From contig JAFNJA010000080.1 in assembly GCA_017601265.1 (NCBI GenBank), positions 1 through 8,952 on the forward strand: a DNA stretch of 8,952 nt. Reading direction: 5' to 3'. The translations under genes and the position numbers were made by a program. Position 1 is the first letter of the stretch. Each line of letters opens with the position of its first letter. The notes beneath the pieces were generated by a model, which saw only the letters and a program-made list of their open reading frames with translations, was not told where the DNA came from and did no database searches. Shown piece after piece: positions 1-6,303 of this stretch. The stretch is from Candidatus Brockarchaeota archaeon. GTDB lineage: Archaea; Thermoproteota; EX4484-205; DTQO01.

Positions 1-417
1 GGATTCCGACAGGGGGGAGCCGTCGGGTTTCAAGACTCTCAGAACGAGGGCATCCTCGGCTTGGCCGTTCACCGCCGTCTCGAAAGCGTCGTAACCGAGC
101 CCGTCGCCAGCGACGTCGCTTTTGGTCGAGTGTATGACGTAGTCTGTGCCGGGTTCCATCCATTCCTTGTTCGTGCGATCCCAGATCATCTCCCCGGGCT
201 GAACCTTGCCGCAATATATCGCCGTGTGCTCGTAGGTCCCGACGACGAAGTTCACGACCGAGCAATCTACGTTCCCAAGCACGATTATGTCGCCGGGAAG
301 CAGTCCTTCAGGGCTGACTTGGTTTTTGCCGCTCGAGAAGAATGAGTTTGCGCGCTCAACATTCACGCCAAACCCCAAAACGATTATGGACAAAATCGCG
401 AAACTTGCCGCCTTCAA
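1..417 (-). CDS. Exported papain-like (NlpC/P60, YiiX/YycO-type) protein, N-terminal part
   Basis: Only the first 139 codons are present; the gene runs off the left edge in frame. Start is TTG at 417, with a strong SD (GGAGG at 429-425) 7 nt upstream. The first 25 or so residues look like a signal peptide: K2, a hydrophobic stretch (FAILSIIVLGFGV), then a polar VERANS region where cleavage could occur, so the product is probably secreted or membrane-tethered. Then come LLPGDIIVLG and, about 22 residues on, EHTAIYCG. This GD-[IV]-[IL] ... H-x-A-I-Y-x-G pattern marks the N-terminal half of permuted papain-like hydrolases (YiiX/YycO/NlpC-P60 superfamily), where the His is catalytic and the Cys lies further C-terminal, here outside the window. 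A later DALVLRV strand fits the fold. Family activity is amidase/peptidase-like; the substrate in an archaeon without murein is unknown. Fold assignment is moderately sure, function is not. Confidence 0.6.
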   Translation of the reverse strand, partial: MKAASFAILSIIVLGFGVNVERANSFFSSGKNQVSPEGLLPGDIIVLGNVDCSVVNFVVGTYEHTAIYCGKVQPGEMIWDRTNKEWMEPGTDYVIHSTKSDVAGDGLGYDAFETAVNGQAEDALVLRVLKPDGSPLSES

Positions 418-422
418 AGCAC

Positions 423-448
423 CCCCTCCGCACCGGGCTGCGGAGGGG
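423..448. repeat. Perfect 10-bp inverted repeat across the predicted start of the papain-like gene
   Basis: Arms CCCCTCCGCA (423-432) and TGCGGAGGGG (439-448) are separated by 6 bp. On the minus strand the downstream arm contains the SD of the gene starting at 417, and the palindrome spans the predicted transcription start near 433. It could be an operator between TATA and start. If transcription starts further upstream, it could instead form an RNA hairpin hiding the SD. The symmetry is seen directly; the role is inference. Confidence 0.6.
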
Positions 449-454
449 CACGGG

Positions 455-464
455 ATAAAGTTTT
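455..464 (-). promoter_or_regulatory. TATA box for the minus-strand papain-like gene
   Basis: On the minus strand this reads AAAACTTTAT, an A/T island in GC-rich surroundings. With the usual archaeal spacing of about 25 bp, transcription would start near 433, giving a leader of about 16 nt that contains the SD before the TTG at 417. Prediction by eye only. Confidence 0.45.
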
Positions 465-530
465 CCTCCCTCGTCGGCTTTTTTCCGGATCCGGGACGGG
501 CGGACCCGCGCCTTCTCCCAGCAGAATCCG

Positions 531-545
531 CGGGGTTGAACCCCG
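531..545. repeat. 15-bp palindrome in the prs upstream region
   Basis: CGGGGTT and AACCCCG are perfect 7-bp half-sites around a single G at 538. It lies about 40 bp upstream of the weak prs TATA candidate and about 90 bp upstream of the prs start. Operator-like in size. A second short palindrome, CCGGATCCGG, lies at 485-494. Apart from these, a T-run at 479-484 and the promoter candidates, I see no gene or RNA in 418-623. Confidence 0.45.
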
Positions 546-579
546 GGTCACCGCGAAACTCTGGGGCGCAACCGCGATG

Positions 580-592
580 GAAACGGTTATGC
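580..592 (+). promoter_or_regulatory. Weak BRE/TATA candidate for prs
   Basis: GAAACGGTTATGC resembles the AACGCYTTATA cores upstream of other genes in this window but is less AT-rich. The predicted transcription start near 612 leaves a leader of about 12 nt before the TTG at 624. Low certainty. Confidence 0.35.
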
Positions 593-623
593 CTGTCGTG
601 GCGCCGCATGAAGCGGAAGGCGC

Positions 624-1502
624 TTGAAGGTAATAGCCGGACCCACCTCGACTGTTCTGGGCAGGAAGGTGGCCGAACTCCTCAACTCGGGTGTCGTTGA
701 CGTGGAACAAAGGACCTTCCCCGACGGGGGGAGTTACGTAAGGCTTGCCGCGCCCGTTGCCGGGGACGAAGCCATAGTCGTCCAAACCCTGTCAAGGCCT
801 CAGGACACGTCCATCATGCAGCTTTTGCAGATCATATCGGCCGCAAAGCGTTTTGGCGCGACGAAGGTTGTGGCCGTAGTCCCCTACTTCGCTTACGCGA
901 GGCAAGACAAGGCGTTCCTCGAAGGCGAGGCCGTGACCTGCATGCTGCTTTCCGGCCTAATCGAGAGTGCCGGAGCCCAGGCCTTCGTGACCGTGGAGGC
1001 CCACAGCAGGGATTCGATGGGGTACTTCACGATCCCAGCCGCAAACGTCTGCGCCGCGCCCGCCATCTCCGGAAAGTTGAGGGAGATGGGGCTGGAGGGC
1101 GCCTCCGTAATAGCGCCCGACCAAGGAGCCCTAGAAAGGGCTCGCTCGCTGGCCAAGATGCTCGGGGGGGAAAGTTTTTCGGTCAAGAAGCATAGGGACA
1201 GGGTTACCGGAAAGGTCGTCGTCACCGAAAGCGATTTCGACGTCTCTGGCAAAAAAGCGGTCATATACGACGACATAATCAGCACGGGCGGTACGATCGT
1301 CGAGACAGCAAAGGTCGTTAAGAAGCAGAATCCGGCGAGGATAGTCGTCGCTTGCGTCCACGCGCTCCTTGTCGGGGACGCTCTCGAAAGGATATTTGCT
1401 GCTGGAGCCGAGAGGGTCTTTTCCACCGACACCCTCCCGTCCAAGACCGACACGGTTTCCGTGGCGCCCCTGATCGCGGAGGAGCTGTCTCGTTCTGCCT
1501 GA
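624..1502 (+). CDS. prs: Ribose-phosphate pyrophosphokinase (PRPP synthetase), archaeal type
   Basis: Makes 5-phosphoribosyl 1-diphosphate from ribose 5-phosphate and ATP in the cytoplasm, feeding purine, pyrimidine, histidine and nucleotide-salvage pathways. The 292 residues fit the compact archaeal form. The product opens MKVIAGPTSTVLG, the usual N-terminal strand. A pyrophosphate-loop region includes VEAHSRDSMGYF, PDQGALERA contributes to the ribose-phosphate site, and KKHRDRVTGKVV is the flexible catalytic loop with Lys and Arg. The PRPP-binding signature DDIISTGGT begins at Asp216-Asp217. The TTG start at 624 is chosen because it begins the conserved strand and has GGAAGG just upstream (615-620). 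The methylase start follows 13 nt after the stop, suggesting cotranscription. I see no truncation or missing catalytic residue. Confidence 0.95.
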   Translation: MKVIAGPTSTVLGRKVAELLNSGVVDVEQRTFPDGGSYVRLAAPVAGDEAIVVQTLSRPQDTSIMQLLQIISAAKRFGATKVVAVVPYFAYARQDKAFLEGEAVTCMLLSGLIESAGAQAFVTVEAHSRDSMGYFTIPAANVCAAPAISGKLREMGLEGASVIAPDQGALERARSLAKMLGGESFSVKKHRDRVTGKVVVTESDFDVSGKKAVIYDDIISTGGTIVETAKVVKKQNPARIVVACVHALLVGDALERIFAAGAERVFSTDTLPSKTDTVSVAPLIAEELSRSA

Positions 1503-1515
1503 GGACATTTTCCTC

Positions 1516-2520
1516 GTGCTTTCGGGCGGCAACTTGCCGCTTGCGCTCTCCGAGTTCAGGGCTTCATGCGAAGCCGAGGGGGCGGCGCTCGAAATGGTGG
1601 AGGACTTTGGGAAGCTCTTGAGAATTCGGGGCGATCTTGCCCGGGCAGTAAGGTCGGCTCGAAGGTGCTCCTTCTCGAGGTGCGTCTGCAGGGAAGTCGC
1701 GAGGCTCCCCGGTTCGCCCGACGAAGCTCCGAAGCTGGAAAGGGACCGCCTGGGGATCAAGCCGGGCGAAACGTTCATGGTGCGAGCGCTTCGGATCGGC
1801 TCAGCTGGAAAGCCTTCCGACATTCCGGCCTGGGAGAGGGTTTTGGGAAACCGCATACGCGGGGAAACGGGAGCGAGGGTCGATGTCAAGAATCCAAGCA
1901 AGGAATTCCAGCTCGTGGCCACCCCATCCGGGTCGTTCCTAGGAGAGGTCGCCTGGCGCGCTGGCAAGGGGAGGTTCATTTGGAGGTCTCCGCAAAAAAG
2001 GCCATTCTTTTACGCCGCAACCCTGACCCCCGAGCTTGCTGCCTGCATGCTCAACCTGGCGAGGGTAAGGAAAGGGCAGATCGTCCTAGACCCTTTCTGC
2101 GGAGCCGGAGCGGTCCTCATAGAGTGTTCCCTGATGGGCGCGCTCCCGATCGGCGTCGACATAGCCAAGAGGATGGTGAAGGGCGCTGCAAAGAATCTGG
2201 AGTGGGCCGGCTGCACTTGGTTCGGGCTTGCGGTCGGGGACGCCAGGAAGCTTCCGATAAGGCAGGTGGACGCGGTGGTGACCGATCCGCCTTACGGCAA
2301 ACTATCCTCGACGCGGGGAGAAAGGCCCGAAGCGTTGTTTTCGGCGCTCCTCGTGGCGGCTTCCGACGTTTTGCGAAGCAAAGGTTTTCTCGTGACCCTT
2401 TCTCCGATGAAGGTCGGCATCGAGGAGATGGCGGGAAAAGCAGGGCTGGAGTGCGTCGAGTCTCACCCCATATACGTCCACAAGCGCATGACGAGGGAGC
2501 TCGCCGTCTTCAGGAGTTGA
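1516..2520 (+). CDS. trmG10: tRNA (guanine-10-N2) methyltransferase, Trm-G10/Trm11 family
   Basis: Predicted to transfer methyl groups from S-adenosylmethionine to N2 of G10 in tRNA, giving m2G or m2,2G. Of 334 residues, roughly the first 160 form a THUMP-type RNA-binding region and the rest a Rossmann methylase domain. SAM motif I is DPFCGAGAV (D192-V200) and the catalytic amino-methylase motif is DPPYG (D257-G261), both as in Trm-G10/Trm11 proteins. The tRNA-Pro in this window has G at position 10, a possible substrate. The GTG start at 1516 is the first conventional start after an in-frame stop at 1471-1473, but it cuts into the expected first strand (IFLVLSGGN). An ATT at 1507, closer behind a GAGG at 1501-1504, would restore that strand. 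The gene follows prs closely and RNase Z starts 9 nt after its stop. Family is sure; the exact start is not. Confidence 0.9.
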   Translation: MLSGGNLPLALSEFRASCEAEGAALEMVEDFGKLLRIRGDLARAVRSARRCSFSRCVCREVARLPGSPDEAPKLERDRLGIKPGETFMVRALRIGSAGKPSDIPAWERVLGNRIRGETGARVDVKNPSKEFQLVATPSGSFLGEVAWRAGKGRFIWRSPQKRPFFYAATLTPELAACMLNLARVRKGQIVLDPFCGAGAVLIECSLMGALPIGVDIAKRMVKGAAKNLEWAGCTWFGLAVGDARKLPIRQVDAVVTDPPYGKLSSTRGERPEALFSALLVAASDVLRSKGFLVTLSPMKVGIEEMAGKAGLECVESHPIYVHKRMTRELAVFRS

Positions 2521-2528
2521 GCGCGCCG

Positions 2529-3440
2529 TTGAAAGGAAGGCTAGTGTTCCTTGGAACGTCGGCCGGGGTGCCCACCCAGGACAGGGGGCTGCCTTCGATA
2601 GCGCTCAGGTGGGGCGGCGACTTGCTATTGTTCGACTGCGGGGAGGGGACCCAAAGGCAGATGGTGATCGCTGGAGTCGGATTGGGCAGGAAGGTGATGA
2701 TCTTCTTCACGCACATGCACGGCGACCACGTCCTCGGCTTGCCGGGACTGCTCATGACCATGAGCCTTATGAACAGGAAGGAGAAGCTGGAAATTTTCGG
2801 GCCTCGCGGCCTTGACAAGTTCGTCAAGTCCATCCTGCCCTCCGTGAGGCTGGGGCTCACTTTCGACTTGGCCATCTCGGAGATCGACGGGGAAGGAAAG
2901 GTCGTTGGAGGGAGCGGTTACTCGGTCTACTCGGACAAGGCGGACCACCACGCCGAGAGCCAGGCTTACGCTTTCGTCGAAGACCCAAGGAGGGGGAGGT
3001 TCGACGCCGAGAAGGCCAAGAGCCTCGGCGTCGGGGAAGGGCCCGGCAGGTCCGTACTGGCCAAAGGCATGGAATTGGAGCTTCCGAATGGAAGGGTCGT
3101 GAAGCCTTCGGACGTCCTTGGCCCACCAAGGCAAGGTTTCAAGATGGTTTACACCGGTGACACGAGGTACTGCGAGCGCATAGTGAGGCTGTCGAAAGGA
3201 GCGGACGTGCTGATCCACGACTCGACCTTTGACGAATCAAGGGGCGACGAAGCTTACGAAACTTACCACTCCACCTGCGTCGACGCTGCCAGGGCTGCGC
3301 GCGAAGCCAACGCAAAGAAACTTTTCCTTTTCCACATAAGCGCCAGGTACCGCGACCCTTCACTTCTTTGCAAGCAGGCCAAGAAGTACTTTTCGAACGT
3401 CGAGGTCGCCGAGGACTTGGCTTCCTTCGAGATCCGCTAA
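2529..3440 (+). CDS. rnz: Ribonuclease Z (tRNA 3'-processing endonuclease)
   Basis: Metallo-beta-lactamase-fold nuclease that removes 3' trailers from tRNA precursors, leaving the discriminator base for CCA addition. The 303 residues are close to the usual short-form length of about 310. Seen directly: FLGTSAGVPT near the N-terminus, the zinc motif H-x-H-x-D-H as HMHGDH (H62, H64, D66, H67), a metal-binding His in DHHAESQAYAF (H140/H141), D211 in YTGDTR and H269 in FLFHISARY. All key ligands are present. TTG at 2529 gives the typical short N-terminus; an in-frame TTG at 2517 is also possible but its AGGAG is immediately adjacent, too close for an SD. It follows the Trm-G10 gene by 9 nt, so the two are probably cotranscribed. 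Its stop overlaps the end of the convergent UPF0200 gene by 4 bp. Confidence 0.95.
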   Translation: MKGRLVFLGTSAGVPTQDRGLPSIALRWGGDLLLFDCGEGTQRQMVIAGVGLGRKVMIFFTHMHGDHVLGLPGLLMTMSLMNRKEKLEIFGPRGLDKFVKSILPSVRLGLTFDLAISEIDGEGKVVGGSGYSVYSDKADHHAESQAYAFVEDPRRGRFDAEKAKSLGVGEGPGRSVLAKGMELELPNGRVVKPSDVLGPPRQGFKMVYTGDTRYCERIVRLSKGADVLIHDSTFDESRGDEAYETYHSTCVDAARAAREANAKKLFLFHISARYRDPSLLCKQAKKYFSNVEVAEDLASFEIR

Positions 3441-4024
3441 GCCAAGCTTTTGACTATTCTCTCGATGGCCGGCTTCAGGTCTCGAACGCTCCCGTCGTTG
3501 ACGATCATGAAGTCCGCTAGCGCCAAGGTTGTGCCGAGTCCGACGCTCAGCTCGGCCTCGTCCCTCAGCTCAAGATCCCTGACGCTCCTGGGCGCGTCCT
3601 TCCTCGGCCTCCTGCGCAGCCTTTCGAACCTCAGCTTCCTCGGGCAGAAAACGCCGATCAAGGCCACCTTGCCGAGCGCCTCGAACCTCTTGACCTCGGC
3701 CGGGCTCCTGATCCCGTCCACGACGACGGTTTTCGATCCCGCCTCGCGCACCAGCGGGACGCAAAGTTCCGCGACCGCGGCATCCCCCCTCTCCTCCCTC
3801 AGCCGGAGCATGAACTCCCTCATCCCCCCGGCGCTTGGCTTGGCGCCGCGGCGCGCGGCCTCTCTCCTGACCGCGTCGCCCATCACGACGATTGGAAAGC
3901 CGTAGCTGCGCAGTACCGAGGCTACCGTCGATTTGCCGGATCCCGGAAGGCCGACCAGCCCCAACATCCTGATGCCGTCCCCGCCTCGGATCCTCGAACG
4001 CCGCCTTGCTTTGAGCGCGGGCAT
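3437..4024 (-). CDS. UPF0200 P-loop kinase-like protein (dephospho-CoA/nucleoside monophosphate kinase fold)
   Basis: A 195-residue P-loop NTPase. The Walker A is GLPGSGKST (G25-T33 from the 4024 start). Then come the conserved VVMGDAVRREA, VVVDGIRSPAEV (Walker B-like, with DGIR) and, near the end, DFMIVNDGS. This order is typical of the archaeal UPF0200 family, related to dephospho-CoA kinase and adenylate kinases. The family's substrate is not firmly known; archaeal dephospho-CoA kinase activity has been assigned to an unrelated family, so I do not call it CoaE. The ATG at 4024 lies 32-41 bp downstream of a TATA box (4056-4065), which supports it. The family normally starts at the internal ATG at 3967 (MLGLVGLPGSG), leaving a basic 19-residue extension uncertain. 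Divergent from the 2H ligase gene, convergent with RNase Z. Confidence 0.85.
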   Translation of the reverse strand: MPALKARRRSRIRGGDGIRMLGLVGLPGSGKSTVASVLRSYGFPIVVMGDAVRREAARRGAKPSAGGMREFMLRLREERGDAAVAELCVPLVREAGSKTVVVDGIRSPAEVKRFEALGKVALIGVFCPRKLRFERLRRRPRKDAPRSVRDLELRDEAELSVGLGTTLALADFMIVNDGSVRDLKPAIERIVKSLA

Positions 4025-4050
4025 CCTTTGACGGCCACCGTGGACTGCCG

Positions 4051-4082
4051 AAACGCCTTATAAGGAATCCTCGGTTTTAAAT
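4051..4082. promoter_or_regulatory. Divergent promoter region with palindromic TATA box
   Basis: CCTTATAAGG (4056-4065) is a perfect palindrome and can act as TATA on both strands. On the minus strand it places the start near 4034, just before the ATG at 4024. On the plus strand it is preceded by GAAACG and reads AAACGCCTTATA, the same element seen at 7613-7624. A second plus-oriented A/T box, GTTTTAAATAG (4074-4084), gives a start near 4105 and a leader of about 12 nt to the TTG at 4117. Which box serves which gene cannot be settled by eye. Confidence 0.55.
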
Positions 4083-4116
4083 AGAAGTTGGGCGACGCAA
4101 GTAGGGGGTTTCGGGT

Positions 4117-4674
4117 TTGCCGATCAGGTGCTTCGTTTCGGTCGACATCGAGGATCCTTCGGTCATGAGCAAAGTGGAATCCTTGCAGAGAGAGCTGTTG
4201 TTGACGCACGCCGATTTGAGGCTGGTGAACCCAAAATCGATCCACCTCACGCTCCTGTTCCTCGGGGAGGTCGAGGAAACCGTCGCGAAAGGGATTTGCG
4301 GAGTTTTGAGGGGGAAGGAACTTTCTCCCAAGAAGGTCAGGCTGGAGGGGCTGGGGCTTTTCCCGTCGGCCAGCAGGCCTAACGTAGTCTGGATCGGGAT
4401 AGCTTCAGGCGCGGAGGAGCTGAACGCGGCAGCATGCAGGGTGGCGTCCCTTTTGAAGCCTTTCGGCTTCTCGCCGGACGAGAAGGGGTTCCAAGCCCAC
4501 GTGACGATCGCCAGGGTGAGATCGGGCAGGAACAAGGATAGGCTTTTGGAGAAGGTCAGGGAGCTTGGCAGGGTGCAGGTCGGCGAGGTTTCGACCTCCC
4601 CCGTCAGGCTTAAGAAAAGCACCCTGACTCCTGTGGGGCCCATCTACGAAACCTTGTGCGAGGCCGTACCATGA
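4117..4674 (+). CDS. thpR: 2'-5' RNA ligase / cyclic nucleotide phosphodiesterase-like 2H protein
   Basis: LigT/ThpR-type member of the 2H phosphoesterase superfamily. Members join or open 2'-5' linkages in vitro and hydrolyse 2',3'-cyclic phosphate RNA ends; the physiological substrate is unsettled. The 185 residues match the usual size. Both H-x-T/S-x signatures are present: HLTL (residues 43-46) and HVTI (128-131), with the typical RCFVSVDI start and HLTLLFLGEV context. The TTG at 4117 yields the standard N-terminus. The stop overlaps the CCA-adding enzyme start (ATGA), so the two are almost certainly cotranscribed and translationally coupled. Its neighbours fit a role in tRNA-end or spliced-tRNA metabolism, but the archaeal tRNA ligase is RtcB, so a splicing role is only inference. 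Confidence 0.9.
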   Translation: MPIRCFVSVDIEDPSVMSKVESLQRELLLTHADLRLVNPKSIHLTLLFLGEVEETVAKGICGVLRGKELSPKKVRLEGLGLFPSASRPNVVWIGIASGAEELNAAACRVASLLKPFGFSPDEKGFQAHVTIARVRSGRNKDRLLEKVRELGRVQVGEVSTSPVRLKKSTLTPVGPIYETLCEAVP

Positions 4675-6122
4675 CCGATTTTACCGAAGTGTTGGAAGCA
4701 GTCAGGGGGCGAGTTGTGCCGACCAAGAGGGAGAAGGAGGCGGTGCTCAGAAAAGCGGAGGTTGTGAGGAAGAGGTTGGAGGGGGCTTTCTCTAAGCTGC
4801 CGTACCAGGTCGAGGTCATGCTGGAGGGCTCGGTGGCGAAGGACACGTGGCTGAAGGGGGAGTTGGACGTGGACATATTCGTCAGATTCGATCCTGAGCT
4901 GGACAAGGAGCGGATAGCCTCGGCGACGATCTCGACGGTCAAGAAGCTGTTCGGCGAAAGGAGGTGCGTCGAAAGGTACGCGGAACACCCATTCGTCACC
5001 GCCCGCTTGGCTGGAATGAACGTGGACGTGGTTCCTTGTTACAGGTCCAAAAAGGGAGAATGGAAATCTGCAACGGACAGGACGCCCTACCACACGGAAT
5101 TCGTGGTTTCAGAACTTTCCCGGGAGGAAAAGGACGAGGCCAGGCTCATCAAGCGGTTCGCGAAGGGGATAGGCGCTTACGGAGCCGAGATAAAGGTCGG
5201 CGGGTTCAGCGGCCTCCTCTGCGAGCTTTTGGCCCACCACTTCGGATCGTTCCTGAAAACGGCCGAGGCGATGGCCCGCTTGAGGCTGCCGCTCATCATA
5301 GATCCCGCGGGACATTACGAGGGCAGGGAGGGTGAGGCGAGCGACGCGTTCGGCCCAGGTTTCGTGGTTGTCGATCCGGTCGACGAGAGGAGGAACGTAG
5401 CGGCGGCCGTGACCCGGACGAAGCTCAACGAGTTCGTGGTCGCGTCCATGGCATTCCTCAAGGATCCGAGCGTTCGGTTCTTCTTCCCCGTGGTCAAAGA
5501 TCCGACTTTGCGCCAGCTTAGGCGGAAAATAGCGGCGGAGGGGAGGAGGCTCCTGGCCATCCGGCTCCCGAAGATCCAGGCCCCTCCGGACGTGCTCTGG
5601 GGGCAGTTGTACAGCGCGAGGGACAAGGTCCTTACGATCATGAAGAACGGCGATTTCGACGTGATGAGGATCGCCGCTTGGACCGATGAAAAGGCTTGCT
5701 CCCTGATAGTAATGGAACTTGGCACCGCGGTCCTGCCGAACCTCAAATTGAAGACCGGGCCGCCCGCGGCTTCACCCCACACCCTCAGGTATTTGGACTT
5801 GTACGCCGGAGGGGGCGCTGCAGCCGGGCCGTGGATCCATGATGACAGGCTGTTCATATTGGCGAGGAGGAGGCACGTTGATGCCGCCGCGTACTTGGAG
5901 AAAACCATCAAAGAGTACGCGAAAGCCGGGGCCATTCCTTCGCTGGTAGCCGAGAAGCTTGAATCCGGAGCGAGGATACTCGTCGACTGGGAGGTGCTGT
6001 CCTCGGCCAAGGGCAAAGAGGCGAGGAGCTTCTTGTCCGGATTCGTTGACGGAAGGCCGGCGTGGATGAGGAGCGTTTGGGCCGCAAGCGGCAAGAGGCG
6101 GGTCGCCAGGAAGCTGCGCTGA
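4671..6122 (+). CDS. cca: CCA-adding enzyme (archaeal class I tRNA nucleotidyltransferase)
   Basis: Adds or repairs the 3' CCA of tRNA from CTP and ATP without a nucleic-acid template. The nucleotidyltransferase signature is GS (G53-S54) followed by DVD (D66, D68), inside EGSVAKDTWLKGELDVDIFV, with the third carboxylate D119 in MNVDVVPCY. That is the archaeal/eukaryal poly(A)-polymerase-like arrangement. The central and C-terminal parts (GGFSGLLCELL, FFFPVVKDPT) match the archaeal enzyme's later domains. At 483 residues it is somewhat longer than the roughly 440 of well-known archaeal enzymes, ending in a basic tail (KRRVARKLR). The ATG at 4671 overlaps the preceding stop; an in-frame GTG at 4656 is less likely. 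The tRNA-Pro that converges on its 3' end has no encoded CCA and would be a substrate. Confidence 0.93.
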   Translation: MTDFTEVLEAVRGRVVPTKREKEAVLRKAEVVRKRLEGAFSKLPYQVEVMLEGSVAKDTWLKGELDVDIFVRFDPELDKERIASATISTVKKLFGERRCVERYAEHPFVTARLAGMNVDVVPCYRSKKGEWKSATDRTPYHTEFVVSELSREEKDEARLIKRFAKGIGAYGAEIKVGGFSGLLCELLAHHFGSFLKTAEAMARLRLPLIIDPAGHYEGREGEASDAFGPGFVVVDPVDERRNVAAAVTRTKLNEFVVASMAFLKDPSVRFFFPVVKDPTLRQLRRKIAAEGRRLLAIRLPKIQAPPDVLWGQLYSARDKVLTIMKNGDFDVMRIAAWTDEKACSLIVMELGTAVLPNLKLKTGPPAASPHTLRYLDLYAGGGAAAGPWIHDDRLFILARRRHVDAAAYLEKTIKEYAKAGAIPSLVAEKLESGARILVDWEVLSSAKGKEARSFLSGFVDGRPAWMRSVWAASGKRRVARKLR

Positions 6123-6177
6123 CCCGTTTCGTCCCGCAACGCGCGGTTGTCGAAAGCTTCTCCGGTAGCGGCGCTTC

Positions 6178-6181
6178 AAAA
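6178..6181 (-). terminator. T-run after tRNA-Pro
   Basis: Minus strand TTTT begins 3 nt after the discriminator base. Archaeal RNA polymerase can terminate at short T-runs, so this could end the tRNA transcript before it meets the convergent CCA gene. Weak by itself. Confidence 0.35.
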
Positions 6182-6198
6182 GGTGGGGACGGCGAGAT

Positions 6199-6213
6199 CT
6201 GTTCTTTTGCCAT
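6199..6213 (-). other. tRNA intron 4, T-loop 58/59 (15 nt)
   Basis: Core helix GTTC (exon, 6219-6216) with GAAC (intron, 6204-6201), fully Watson-Crick; bulges AA|A and AG|A; the remainder is a simple loop, so this is the relaxed helix-bulge-helix-loop form. Removal restores a 7-nt TTCAAAT loop closed by GCGAG/CTCGC. Confidence 0.82.
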
Positions 6214-6226
6214 TTGAACTCGCGAT

Positions 6227-6243
6227 TTCTGGCGCTTTCGAGC
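6227..6243 (-). other. tRNA intron 3, variable loop 45/46 (17 nt)
   Basis: Core helix CTGG (exon, 6249-6246) with CCAG (intron, 6232-6229), fully Watson-Crick; bulges AG|G and AA|A. Removal leaves variable loop AGATC with C48 opposite G15. The intron's CCAG copies the tRNA's own 5' anticodon-stem strand. Confidence 0.8.
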
Positions 6244-6258
6244 CTCCAGCGCCCCAGG

Positions 6259-6274
6259 TTCCCCGCTCTCGGCT
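6259..6274 (-). other. tRNA intron 2, anticodon stem 30/31 (16 nt)
   Basis: Core helix TCCC (exon, 6280-6277) with GGGG (intron, 6264-6261), one G-U pair; bulges AG|A and AA|C; short inner GC/GC helix with a 5-nt loop. Removal brings C31 next to CCAG and creates the perfect CCAGC/GCTGG anticodon stem. No other cut in this region does so. Confidence 0.82.
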
Positions 6275-6284
6275 CTGGGATCCT

Positions 6285-6303
6285 TTTGGCGGGATGCGAC
6301 CCA
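6285..6303 (-). other. tRNA intron 1, D-loop (19 nt, before A21)
   Basis: Textbook BHB: core helix TGGT (exon, 6309-6306) with GCCA (intron, 6290-6287), bulges CC|T and AA|A, and an inner helix GGG/CCC (6302-6300 with 6293-6291) closing a 6-nt loop. Cuts after the second bulge base leave A21 as the first base of the next exon. Confidence 0.82.

Noticed and set aside
61..345. Plus-strand open frame of 94 codons
   Set aside because: It is antisense to the better-supported minus-strand gene, which has a signal peptide, SD and papain-like motifs; the plus frame has no recognisable motif.
521..550. Possible T-arm of another tRNA (minus strand GGGGTTCAACCCC)
   Set aside because: The loop is 5 nt rather than 7, and I could not find a matching acceptor stem or D-arm, even allowing for introns; treated as a palindrome only.
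1566..2528. Plus-strand frame extending far upstream of RNase Z
   Set aside because: This stretch is the shadow frame of the Trm-G10 methylase, Arg/Gly-rich and motif-free; RNase Z starts at the TTG near 2529.
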